Shown here one piece after another: positions 1-9,572 of a DNA stretch of 23,618 nucleotides (its first letter is position 1; each line of letters begins with the position of its first letter). Where the stretch lies: NCBI GenBank assembly GCA_032718475.1, contig JAUCBJ010002479.1, positions 1 to 23,618 on the forward strand, given 5' to 3'. The stretch is from Nemertoderma westbladi (taxonomy: Eukaryota; Xenacoelomorpha; Nemertodermatida; Nemertodermatidae). The position numbers and the translations under genes were made by a program. Under the pieces are notes generated by a model. That model saw only the letters and a program-made list of their open reading frames with translations. It searched no databases and was not told where the DNA came from.

Positions 1-935
1 GATTTATGGGTTCTGCAAACAAACTAATATCATAGTACCGGTACAATAGAAGTCGAATCAAAACGAATTAAATTATATGGAAATGTCAGAAGCAAAGCAC
101 GTGTACAACTCACACACTGCCTTATGGTACAAAGTGCGCAATGCTATATGATAAGAGGATACATATAATATAATATACTTAATTACTGTGTAATAGTGGC
201 ACAGAGAGCTTGAACAAATACATTTTACATATTCACACCCGAGTGCGAAGGGCCGAGCTACTCAAGACAAAATGTTTCAAACGGGAAAGGTAATTCATTT
301 TTAATGGTCTGGCGATCTGTGTACATAATATGGAAGCAACCATAACGTAATGCGGGGTTAATGTGTGTTTGGGCTGCTGGACAGACCGATGCGACAGCAG
401 TTATTTCAAAAAATGCAGGACCGGCGTAACGCCGCACAGAATCTCAATCCACCAAGCTGTTGGCGTGTTGGGGGTGGGTAGTCTGCTGCGCTACATAAAT
501 ATAACATTTCCACATTACAGCAGCAATCGATAAACAATATATCAAATATAAAATTGATCAGCTATTCATGAATAATGAATTCAGCAGAAGTTCTCTGTAT
601 TCGGACAGGAAAAAGGAAAAGCATACACGCAAAGCAAATCGATAACAACATGTCCAAGGTCTGGAAATCAGACGAGTATGGAATACCGGTATATACTTTA
701 TATTGAACCAGAGGACCCTGTTTTACTCTATGATAGTCCATGTTGGACTCTTACAGTGACCCCTATAACTTTCCTAACTCCAGCAGCTTAATGACAATGA
801 ACTCGAAAACCTCGCCGAAATTAGAGTGTGTATGATGAATTGTATAAAAGTGATATTTATCTGACAAGTAGTTGGGCAACAATGCAATACCTCGATAATA
901 AATAATACTAGTGCGTAGCTATAAACTTATTAATT
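1..935. other. No gene seen; AT-rich intronic or intergenic DNA
   Basis: I found no open frame with recognisable protein similarity, no RNA gene and no long repeat here. Because the macoilin exon at 2581-3836 (minus strand) ends in a splice donor and its coiled-coil exons are not visible in 1-2580, this stretch is most likely part of a long macoilin intron. TACCGGTA motifs occur near 37 and 676. Confidence 0.5.
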
Positions 936-1115
936 AATTATTATATACCAATTAAATCGCAAAATAAAACTCGGAACCTTTACTTTGCACTACGCTCCTT
1001 TAAATTTAAATTTAATATTCTGGTGGCGGTTTGTGTGTGTATTATTAATTATAATAGTTAATTCATAATTATTGTGCTCTAAACTATATTACTTTGATTA
1101 AAGGTGTAGTTAAAC

Positions 1116-1245
1116 TAAAAAAAAAAAAAAAAAAATTAAATCGCAAAAATAAATTTGTCACCGCCAGGAATCGAACCCGGGAATCCCAATTACCGGTAAC
1201 GTATGCTGAGCTGACCAGGACCACTCCACCACTCCATACAGTAGT
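1116..1245 (-). repeat. tRNA-derived SINE head with T-rich tail (relic)
   Basis: Read on the minus strand, about 1240 to 1157 has a Pol III type-2 promoter layout: an A-box-like TGGTGGAGTGGTC and, some 45 nt later, a perfect B box GGTTCGATTCC. A T-loop stem (CCCGG/CCTGG) frames the B box. The usual acceptor pairing and a clean anticodon arm are missing, so this is a tRNA-like retroposon head rather than a working tRNA. It is followed on the minus strand by a run of about 19 T. The phrase ATTAAATCGCAAAA occurs both at about 951 and at about 1137, possibly a local duplication. It lies inside the presumed macoilin intron. Confidence 0.5.
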
Positions 1246-1409
1246 TATTATTATCCTGGAACGATCCCCCACATCCCATATTTTATTTAAAAAATTTCAC
1301 GCTTTCTATAAATTCACAATATTTTTATCTGGACACTGGAGTGAAATATATGTAAGTCATAAAGGAAAATGATTGGTGAAAAAGCAAAACACCGGAGGCA
1401 AACCAAATA

Positions 1410-1461
1410 CTCTCTCTCTCTCTCTCGGCTGTTACCTGTAAGGCAGGGGGGGGGGGGGGGG
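1410..1461. repeat. (CT)n microsatellite and 16-base G run
   Basis: A CT dinucleotide run at 1410-1426 is followed by an unbroken run of 16 G at 1446-1461. These are simple repeats, and the exact G-run length in an assembly is often unreliable. Confidence 0.9.
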
Positions 1462-1464
1462 ACA

Positions 1465-1610
1465 CTGACTCCCCTTACCTCTGTCTTATACTCCCCCAGA
1501 ATATGTCAGGTGCCCATGACAGCTGGGAGGGCTGAAGTTAGTTCCTTAGAGTTAAAAGCTCAACGAAAAGTGGGCTGTTCCTTATCTCACGACCTTCCTT
1601 GAAAACCTGA
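1465..1610. repeat. Probable interspersed repeat (SINE/LINE 3'-region-like), no coding
   Basis: The stretch contains GTCAGGTGCCCATGACAGCT followed by GGGAGGGCTGAAG. This resembles the 'GTGCCCATTTACAGCTGGGTGGACTGAGG' type segment scattered through animal genomes in retroposon 3' regions (comparison from memory, shown only as a short phrase). A short open frame across it has no supported product. Strand and true ends are uncertain. Confidence 0.3.
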
Positions 1611-1622
1611 ATATCATTAATT

Positions 1623-2462
1623 CATGAGTAGCTGGACAACCACAGATGAGTACTGTAGCTGGACAACTACCCATGAGTAGCTGGACAACTACCCATGAGT
1701 AGCTGGACAACTACCCATGAGTAGCTGGACAACTACCCATGAGTAGCTGGACAACTACCCATGAGTAGCTGGACAACTACCCATGAGTAGCTGGACAACC
1801 ACCCATGAGTAGCTGGACAACTACCCATGAGTAGCTGGGCATCTACCTATGAGTAACTGGACAACTACCCATGAGTAGCTGGACAACTACCCATGAGTAG
1901 CTGGACAACCACCCATGAGTAGCTGGACAACTACAGATGAGTAGCTGGACAACTACAGATGAGTACCTGGACAACTACCCATGAGTAGCTGGACAACTAC
2001 CCATGAGTAGCTGGACAACTACCCATGAGTAGCTGGACAACTACCCATGAGTAGCTGGACGACTACCCATGAGTAGCTGGACAACCACCCATGAGTAGCT
2101 GGACAACTACCCATGAGTAGCTGGACAACTACCCATGAGTAGCTGGGCATCTACCTATGAGTAACTGGACAACTACCCATGAGTAGCTGGACAACTACCC
2201 ATGAGTAGCTGGACAACCACCCATGAGTAGCTGGACAACTACAGATGAGTAGCTGGACAACTACAGATGAGTACCTGGACAACTACCCATGAGTAGCTGG
2301 ACAACTACCCATGAGTAGCTGGACAACCACCCATGAGTAGCTGGACAACTACCCATGAGTAGCTAGACAACTACCCATGAGTAGCTGGACAACTACCCAT
2401 GAGTAGCTGGGCAACTACCTATGAGTAACTGGACAACTAACTATGAGTAACTGGACAACTAT
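1623..2462. repeat. 22-bp minisatellite, about 38 units
   Basis: A head-to-tail array of a 22-bp unit containing GAGTAGCTGGACAACTAC followed by CCAT. Variant units (GGGCATCTACCTATGAGTAA, ACAACCACCC, ACAGATGAG, GAGTACCTGG) occur in a fixed order twice: about 1803-2019 repeats at 2111-2327 without a mismatch, offset 308 bp (14 units). Neither strand can encode protein across the array: GAGTAG gives a stop on the plus strand and GGGTAG on the minus strand, and since 22 is not divisible by 3 each stop visits every frame. The array ends about 118 bp from the macoilin splice donor, so it is intronic. Confidence 0.95.
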
Positions 2463-2580
2463 GTTAAACAAACCCATAATAGATCGATATGCTTAGTTTA
2501 CCTGTTGTACATTATTAATAGGACTATTATGTTGTAGAACAATGCTAGAATAAACGACCACGATGGTGACGGGATCTAAC

Positions 2581-3836
2581 CTTTTGATCTCTCCCTCCAG
2601 TCTCGAGATGTTGTCGTTCTTGGGGGACCAGGAGTTCCCGCAACTCGCCGCGTCGTTCGCCTTGGTCTGATTCACGATCGTGTTGGCGGCGTTCAGCTGT
2701 CCGTGTTTCCGGCTCCGAGTGCGTTCCGATTCGTCCGCCGCCGACCCGTAGCTGTTCGCTTTGTTGCACCGCGCGGACAGCCCCAAAGCCGGCTGCACGG
2801 ACGACTTGTAACCCGCCTTCCCCCCGGCCTGCAGCTCGTTCAGGGTATCCTTATTGTAGTCGTTGACGCTGCGAGACGGCGGCTTGGCCAACAGTTCCGG
2901 GTGGTTGTTGAACGCTTCGCCCCCCGTATTGCACACGTTGTTGCTGGGACCCGTCGCTGGGGGCGTACGGGGCGGCGTCTCCTTCGCAGTGACGCCGCTC
3001 GTCGCGTTGGTTACCAGTTTATACGCGGCGGCGAACAGCGATCGAGCCGCGCTCGCGATTCGAGCTGAACACGTCCCCGACGAGGAACTTATCTGAACGT
3101 AAGCTACGCAGAGCGGAACAGCCGCGCCGTTGCTTAGCGACCCGTTGCTGAGAGACGCCGCGTCCGTCGTGATCTGACGATCGGGCGTCTCGCCTATGGC
3201 TCGTTGCGCCTCTACCGGTAACGCTTGGCGCAGCAACTGGAAGTAAAACTCATTCTCTTCGCGAACCTCGCGTTGTTTCCGTAACCGCATTTTGTAACTC
3301 ACGTAGGATTTAAACCCAAAGCCGAGTGTTACCATTGGGTAGCCGATGCAATGGGCGGCGAACGGCCGACATAGATCCATGTGGAAAGGGAGGGATTTTA
3401 AATCACGAAGTCGAACTGACGCCTCGATATATATGAAAAGAAGCCATAGAGAGACGGTAGGTAAACATACGCCTTTCTCCGTATGCCAAACGTACTGAAC
3501 CCAGACGTAGGTGGATGCGAGGAAGAATAGCCAATGGACGGGCACGAAGAGCAGACAGACCATGTCCGATGTGAACGCTATGCAAACGAAAAATACGGAG
3601 AAAGCCAAACCCTGGTATTTAAACGAGTCATAAACACTGCGCAGAAGCAGCCAGAACGGCCACATATACTCAAAGCGAAACTCAAGCAGGAAATCGGCTA
3701 GTAAGACTAAGAACCAGATGGTTAGTAGCTTCACGTATATGAATGTGTTGCTGCTGTATAGATTCTCAGATATTCTCGACCGCTTCAATGGCCGTCTCAA
3801 CTTCCCACTCTCCGCAGTTCTTCGTTTGAGATTCAT
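2581..3836 (-). CDS. MACO1: Macoilin, first coding exon (membrane half plus linker)
   Basis: Macoilin is a conserved animal ER membrane protein, also called TMEM57 and studied mainly in neurons. Seen here: residues 4-20 are basic (KRR...KLRRPLKRSR), followed by hydrophobic segments at about 32-52, 77-97, 98-117 and 127-143 and a less polar stretch at 158-178. Family-typical motifs include FRFEYMWPFW, VWVQYVWHTEKGVCLPTVSL, CRPFAAHCIGYP and GFGFKSYVSYKMRLRKQ. A poorly conserved Ser/Asn/Ala-rich linker (about 205-405) then leads into RLEGEIK, matching the start of the family's coiled coil. The first ATG is at 3836; an upstream GTG at 3842 is in frame but not needed. AAAAG|GTTAGA puts a splice donor at 2580-2579, leaving 418 codons plus 2 nt. 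The open frame beyond it is intron read-through. The C-terminal coiled-coil exons lie outside the window. The exon is CpG-rich in AT-rich surroundings. Confidence 0.93.
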
Positions 3837-5290
3837 TACCACACAACAACTCTATATATTTAAATGGTTTATAAGTAGAATAATAAGCACAACACAATAC
3901 AAGTTCGAGTACAAGTACTATATTTTTATTTCTATATGGTTTATAAGACAATAATTTTTAGTTGAATAAAATGAAAATTCAATTAAATATACGCCTACCG
4001 TATATATATCATATATAGAAACGGTAGGTAAACATAGCCTATGTTATGTTAACATAACTACAAATTAAAATTATTTACCGGTACTGGTAATCATTCAGTC
4101 ATTATATGTTTACATAAATTTTTAAGAGTATGCCTAAAGAGAAATCCTAAATTTATAATGCCATAATATAGGGCCTACAGATATAATATAATAATAATAA
4201 TACAGTATACAGTAATAATAATAGGCCTATATATTTTTTCCAATGCTGCTATAAAGGCAATAGGCCTACCGGTATAGCCTAAGTCCGAAATTCCTCAAAA
4301 TTTATTTTAATTCAAATAAATATTAAGAATCATTAAAAATTAAATTTATTAATAGAAAACATAAATAAAATAAAGTTTTAATTTTTCCTATAAAATAAAG
4401 TTACATCATTTGACTGCCATATCTAAAAACTATGGTACACAATTTCGAATTACAGAATTAGGTAGGACAGTAGGAATAGCTTCGTACAATCAATAGAAAA
4501 AATTCGACAAATGCATAATATTATATATCATAACATAGCTTTAATATATATAGGGATATACACATTATTAAATAGGCCTAATTATTACAGTATTACATAT
4601 ATTTTGTCAATTTTGTAGGCTAAAAGGAGATTTCGGTAAAAAAAACAGATAATAAATGATAAATCATATTATAATTGATAAACAGCGTATAATGTGTACA
4701 AGTGTACAAGCGCCTTACAAATTTATGTAGAGCAATGCTATTAATAATATGATTTGACTTGAGAGAGTAAATGTCAGTCTAAAGCCAACAACAGTAAATA
4801 TTTGAACAGGGAGTATATTTGACTACTTGATGCCATCTGGCACTGGCTGTCTGGCTCTGGACTGTGACCAAATCTTCTAAATCAACATATTACTTATACT
4901 GTAGCATAAAAGGACAGAAGGATTGGGTTCAGGCAGTCAGGTACAGTATGATATGTTCATTACCGGTAATGCTGTACGGTAATGCATTTATTTTTCATTA
5001 TTGTATTTAATTGATTATTGTCTGATTGTAAGATATATACCGGTAAGCATATAACAGTATAATCTAATCCTAATTACCAAAGTTTCTTCATAATTTTCAA
5101 TTTAACTCATGTCAGCATGTTTTTTCATGAAGTTCAGGCTATACCGATACCGGTAGTCCTAAATCTGTAAATGTCGATCATAGTGGCCCTTTAGCCCTTC
5201 GCGCTGTCGTGTGATATAAGAACAACCTCCGCCGGTACCGGTAACTATCAACTATAGGCAATACACTAGGCCTACTGCACTAGGCCTTAC
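3837..5290. other. AT-rich spacer upstream of macoilin; no gene seen
   Basis: This presumably holds the macoilin 5' UTR and promoter, but I see no clear core promoter. There are several TAGGCCTA and TACCGGTA palindromes (about 4077, 4268, 4962, 5038, 5150, 5235) and AAT microsatellite tracts near 4185-4220. A weak hairpin at 3992-4028 pairs CCTACCGT with ACGGTAGG. No protein-like frame. Confidence 0.5.
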
Positions 5291-5292
5291 TG

Positions 5293-6093
5293 CCTGTTGG
5301 ATACAGAAACAATCTATCGAAACGTTTAAGATACCTTCATGCAGCATGTGGGGTACTCTGTAGCAATCTATTGAAACATTTAAGTTACCTTCGCCCAGTA
5401 TGCAGTATATGGGATACTGAAACAATTCGTTGAAATGTGTAAAAGAGAACAATCTGGTAAAATGTTTAATTGACCTTCATGCAGCACATTGGATTTGGAT
5501 AGGTACTGAAACAATCTATTGAAAGGTTTAAGATACCTTCATGCAGTTGCAGCACGTTGGATACTGAAATAATATATTGATGATACGTTTAAGAGACCTT
5601 CCTGCAGCATGTTGGATACTGAAACTATCTATTGAAACGTAAGAGACCTTCATGCAGCACGTTCAATACTGAAACAATCTATTGACAGATTGAAACGTTT
5701 AAGATACCATTGTCCAGCACTTTCTGACTTTGGATACTGAAACAATATATTGAAACGTTTAAGATACCTTCATGCCGCACGTTGGATACTGAAACAATCT
5801 GTTGAAACGTTTAAGAGACCTTTGCGCAGCACATTGGATACTGAAACAATCTATTGAAACGTTTAAGATTCCTTCATGCAGCACGTTGGATACCGGTACT
5901 GAAACAATCTGTTGAAACGTTAAGAGACTTTCGCGCAGTATGTGAGATACTGAAACAATCCGTTGAAATGTCCAAGAGTCAACAATCTGTTGAAACGTTT
6001 AAGAGAGACCAGACCTTCATGCAGTACCGGTACGTTGGATACTGAAAAAATCTATTGAAACGTTTAAGAGACCTTCGCGCAGTATGTGAGATA
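5293..6093. repeat. 52-bp satellite array, left block (about 15 units)
   Basis: Diverged tandem units of about 52 bp. Each reads TTGGATACTGAAACAATC, then TATTGAAACGTTTAAG, then AGACCTTCATGCAGCACG. Some units are shortened or carry 4-6 bp insertions. Short open frames through the array (for example from 5854) are unit translations, not genes. The block stops abruptly at GAGATA (6093), where the LINE begins, and resumes in the same orientation at 8361. Confidence 0.93.
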
Positions 6094-7451
6094 TGATGGG
6101 CTATTTTTACTCAATGAACATTATTGATAAATTTCAATCAGCCTTTCGTAAAGGATATTCCGTACAGACATGTTTGATTTTCCTGGATAACTACATTAAA
6201 CACGCCATGGAAAACGGGAAAATGGTTGGAATGGTTGCTATTGATCTCCAGAAGGCCTTCGACACGGTTGACCGATCCCTTCTCATCCACAAGCTAAAGT
6301 GCCTTGGCCTCTCACGATGTGCCATAGCATTTTTCGAGTCATATCTATCCGGTCGAACACAATACGTCCAGGTCGGTAACAGCAGTTCAAACACGCTTCC
6401 AATAGATATAGGTGTCCCACAGGGTGCTCTACTCGGAGTGATTCTCTTTGTGGCTTATATCAATGATTTTCCATTGTCAACAGCTTGCAAACTTCCTGCA
6501 ATATGCCCCCCTCCATCTACAGTTGCCACTGCCATGACTCACAATGTAATTACAGATGACACTGACCCTTCTCCAATGTATGCTGATGATACAAACATCC
6601 TTGCAACAGGGACAGACCCAAACCACATCTCGATAAATCTAACAAACAAACTGAAAAATATCTCAAACTGGGCCATAAACAACAGACTCAGCATACACCC
6701 AGATAAATTTGAGGTCATAATTTTTGGGACACGTCAGCGTCTCTCACATGTAGATAACTTATCAGTGGAGCATAATGGTGTGTCACTGCCTGTCTCAGGC
6801 ACGGTTAACTACCTGGGGTGCCCACTGGATCCAACCCTGTCCGGCGAAGTTGCAGCTCGCAAAGCCATCCGGAAGGGGAACTCGATTCTTCGTTTCCTCT
6901 ATAGAAACTCGGCTACACTCAGGACTGAACAGATTCGAAGACTTCTTTGCAACTCGCTTATACAACCTCACCTCGATTTTGCATCCCCTTCGTGGTACTT
7001 TGGCGCATCATCCCAACTACGAAAACAGATCGAGGCGCTGCAGCGTAAATGTATACGTTTCTGTTTCTCACGCCAACCCCGTTCTCACATAGGCGTTCCA
7101 GACTTTGTCTCCATAAACTGGCTTCCCCTCCGTGAGCGCGTACACCAAATAATCCTCTCTACTATGTACCGCATTTACACTGGGACAGCACCAACCTACC
7201 TCCAGGAACTTGTATCCTTTAGCCAATCACGGTCTCGCTTGAGGAGTGACTTGAAACCGAAGGCGATAATCCCACATTTACACTCCGTGGTGGGCCAAGA
7301 AAGTTTCGCGTACCAGGGCCCTTTCTTATGGAACCAACTGCCTCATAGCGTAACAAGTGTTGAATCAATTGAGTCCTTCAAACATAAAGTAAAATCGTAT
7401 CTTCTCGAAAAAATCATGTCATCCGATATATCAATATATACTAGTAACTAA
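6093..7451 (+). CDS. Non-LTR reverse transcriptase, N-truncated, frame intact
   Basis: A 452-residue frame without stops or frameshifts. In order: FQSAFRKGYSVQT (about 14-26, region before motif A), motif A AIDLQKAFD with catalytic D51, GVPQG (107-111), and motif C YADD (163-166). The thumb and C-terminal regions follow, with INNRLSIHPDK, NYLGCPLD, LDFASPSWYFG, LQRKCIRFCF, INWLPLRERVHQI and the terminal LWNQLPHSV...SFKHKVKSYL. These C-terminal motifs place it in the CR1/L2/Rex1-like group. The usual LGPLLF after GVPQG reads LGVILF, a possibly damaging change. The ATG at 6093 is created at the junction with the satellite and is not the native start. The uninterrupted frame suggests a fairly recent insertion, but the copy lacks an endonuclease and cannot be autonomous. 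Confidence 0.92.
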   Translation: MMGYFYSMNIIDKFQSAFRKGYSVQTCLIFLDNYIKHAMENGKMVGMVAIDLQKAFDTVDRSLLIHKLKCLGLSRCAIAFFESYLSGRTQYVQVGNSSSNTLPIDIGVPQGALLGVILFVAYINDFPLSTACKLPAICPPPSTVATAMTHNVITDDTDPSPMYADDTNILATGTDPNHISINLTNKLKNISNWAINNRLSIHPDKFEVIIFGTRQRLSHVDNLSVEHNGVSLPVSGTVNYLGCPLDPTLSGEVAARKAIRKGNSILRFLYRNSATLRTEQIRRLLCNSLIQPHLDFASPSWYFGASSQLRKQIEALQRKCIRFCFSRQPRSHIGVPDFVSINWLPLRERVHQIILSTMYRIYTGTAPTYLQELVSFSQSRSRLRSDLKPKAIIPHLHSVVGQESFAYQGPFLWNQLPHSVTSVESIESFKHKVKSYLLEKIMSSDISIYTSN

Positions 7452-8360
7452 TACGAACTTTATATTTGTGTCTAAATTGCCCTTTCTTATTTTTATTGTG
7501 TTGTTCTAAAAAACCTCAATACCATAATATATTACTCTTTCTATGTAGCTGTTTGTATTTTGTTTCATTTTTTTCTTTTTTATGCCACTGCCATTTCAAT
7601 ATTTTTATTTCTCTCTAAATGCTCGGTTTCTACTGTTTGATACTAGTGTAAATAATTATTATATTTGTATTGTATGTATTATATTCATGTATGTATTATT
7701 ATTGTATGTATGTATTATATTTGTATTTGTGTGATATTCCTCTTTAATTTATCATCTACTGTATCTACTGAGATCTACTGTATTTATTATTTATTTTTAT
7801 CTGAAAAAACATATTTTTAAAATGTTAATTAGCAGACAAAAACAGACAGACATACTAATACTAACTACTTATATTAATTTATTTTTTATCTTACTCAAGG
7901 ACTTATTACAACAATAAGATTTTCATCACATAGCGAGGACCCCCATGGAAACGAGACGCAGTCTCATGGGGCTATCCTCGACGACAAATCATTTTTACTC
8001 AATGTTTTAGATACCCCGTGCAACTACGTATATTCTCTGCCCATCGTATTTTCAGTTCAGTAACATATTAAAATATTTTCCTTTTTATAAACATACAGTA
8101 CAGTCATTTCTATCCTATTTTAAATTGGACCATTTTATTTTCAGTAACATATTTCAATATTTTATATAAATATACAACACAGTACAGTACAGATGCTTAA
8201 TGAACAATTAATATATATCTGATTGAAGGTCTTTGCATTGGCTTGTCGGTACCTTTGTTGTTCTGTTAACTATTTTATTATGTTATCGTCAATGTTCATA
8301 TTTTAATTGCGTAAATTTTAGCTGATTTGACGTCTAATAAAAAATTCCAATTCCAATTCC
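6094..8360 (+). mobile_element. 5'-truncated CR1/L2-type non-LTR retrotransposon
   Basis: The insert holds a reverse transcriptase C-terminal ORF, an AT-rich 3' UTR of about 0.9 kb with a stem-loop at 7934-7980, and a terminus of three ATTCC-type repeats (AATTCCAATTCCAATTCC). A 3' end made of short tandem repeats rather than poly(A) is typical of the CR1/L2 group. The endonuclease and ORF1 are absent: the element starts inside the reverse transcriptase region. It interrupts the 52-bp satellite. The left flank ends GAGATA and the right flank resumes AAACAATCC, whereas an unbroken unit reads GAGATACTGAAACAATCC. There is therefore no target-site duplication and about 3 bp are missing. Confidence 0.9.
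7934..7980 (+). other. Stem-loop in LINE 3' UTR
   Basis: CGAGGA (7934-7939) pairs with TCCTCG (7975-7980), CCCCATG (7941-7947) with CATGGGG (7965-7971), and GAGAC (7953-7957) with GTCTC (7961-7965); the shared C at 7965 can serve only one of the two stems. LINEs of the CR1/L2 type commonly carry a structured 3' UTR that their own reverse transcriptase recognises, so that is the likely role. Confidence 0.6.
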
Positions 8361-8808
8361 AAACAATCCGTTGAAACATTTAAGAGACCTTCGTGCAGCA
8401 TGTCTGCATGTGGGGGTGGGGTACTCTGTAACAATCTATTGAAACATTTAAGATACCTTCGCCCAGTACCGGTATGCAGTACAGCAGTATATGGGATACC
8501 GGTACTGAAACAATTCGTTGAAATGTGTAAGATATGGAGAACAATCTGGTGAAACGTTTAAGAGACCTTCATGCAGCACATTGGATTTGGATACTGAAAC
8601 AATCTATTGAAACGTTTAAGAGACCTTCATGCAGCACGTTGGATACTGAAACAATCTATTGATGAAACGTTTAAGAGACCTTCATGGCTTCATGCAGCAC
8701 GTTGGATAGACTGAAAAAATCTATTGAAACGTTTAAGAGACCTTCGCGCAGTATGTGAGATACTGAAACAATCCGTTGAAACATTTAAGAGACCTTCGTG
8801 CAGCATGT
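8361..8808. repeat. 52-bp satellite array, right block (about 8-9 units)
   Basis: The same 52-bp unit and orientation as 5293-6093, resuming directly after the LINE tail. The run 8397-8610 is a diverged copy of 5340-5520. It has the same succession of unusual units (GGGGTACTCTGTA, CGCCCAGTA, GGGATA, AATTCGTTGAAATGTGTAA, ACATTGGATTTGGATA), showing a larger duplication inside the array before the LINE landed. It ends at GCAGCATGTATATAAAA. Confidence 0.9.
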
Positions 8809-9572
8809 ATATAAAATATAACAAAATAACAGTAACAAAAAGTAACAAAATATATGATTTTCACTCTGCAATATCTTTTGAAAGCCCTAACACCACTTTG
8901 CGGGGCACAAACGAATATAACCCATTTTTTCTGATCTATCTGCTGGAGCTGGATGGTGCCATTTAGGTCGCTTTTTTATAGTTTAGGTCGCTTTTTGGAA
9001 AGGTTGAATATATCCCGTTCGGGATAGGGAACCCTACTGAATGTGCTTCACAGACAGACAGATTTTTGTAAATAGGTCAAATTTCAAATAACGGTATCTC
9101 GAGAACGCATCAACGAAATCAGCTGAAATTTTCAAAATACGGTAGGCCTACCGGTCTGTCGGTACCTAGGTCTGTAGGTTGCCAGCCCTGGGCATTCCTT
9201 GGCTTAATGACCCTAAAAAAAGATTCTCCCATTCAACTGTAATAACCTGTAAAAAAATATCGGTACCGGCAATCATCTGAACATGCAATGACTGCTGTAC
9301 TGCAGTACACAGTACACAGTAGGACAGTACTGTGACAACCTGATAACTGGATAACAGAAACAGAACATACAGCCTGACAGCTGTACAGACATAGATCAGC
9401 CAGCACTCAGCATGCAGGCTTTACTGCTTTATCTGAATGCTGGACTGGTACCGGTAAATGCAGAAAGGAATAAGACAAAGGAATGACAGAATGAGTACCG
9501 TTACCGTTATTAGATAGACTGATAGAGTATGGAGTACAGTCGACGCCTTGAGTACACTACCTGTGAGCCTGA
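8809..9572. other. No gene seen; unique-looking spacer
   Basis: There is a short direct repeat TTTAGGTCGCTTTTT at about 8964 and 8983. TACCGGTA-type motifs lie near 9148, 9261 and 9449, and palindromic GTACTGCAGTAC-like runs near 9296-9335. No coding or RNA gene is supported. Confidence 0.5.

Noticed and set aside
1094-1602. Two short plus-strand frames (92 and 77 residues)
   Set aside because: One is built from the A-run and a tRNA-like relic, the other from the CT and G runs and an interspersed repeat; no domain and no conserved motif.
1623-2462. CRISPR-like array
   Set aside because: Units are contiguous with no unique spacers, and the context is a eukaryotic intron.
2493-2580. C-terminal 29 residues of the long macoilin frame
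   Set aside because: The frame continues past a good splice donor placed exactly at the conserved coiled-coil start; these residues do not resemble macoilin and are intron read-through.
2703-3096. Arg/Pro-rich plus-strand frames opposite the macoilin exon
   Set aside because: Antisense shadows of a CpG-rich coding exon.
5252-6045. Short frames in the 52-bp satellite as peptide-repeat genes
   Set aside because: Frame changes from unit to unit and the peptides are unit translations without conservation.
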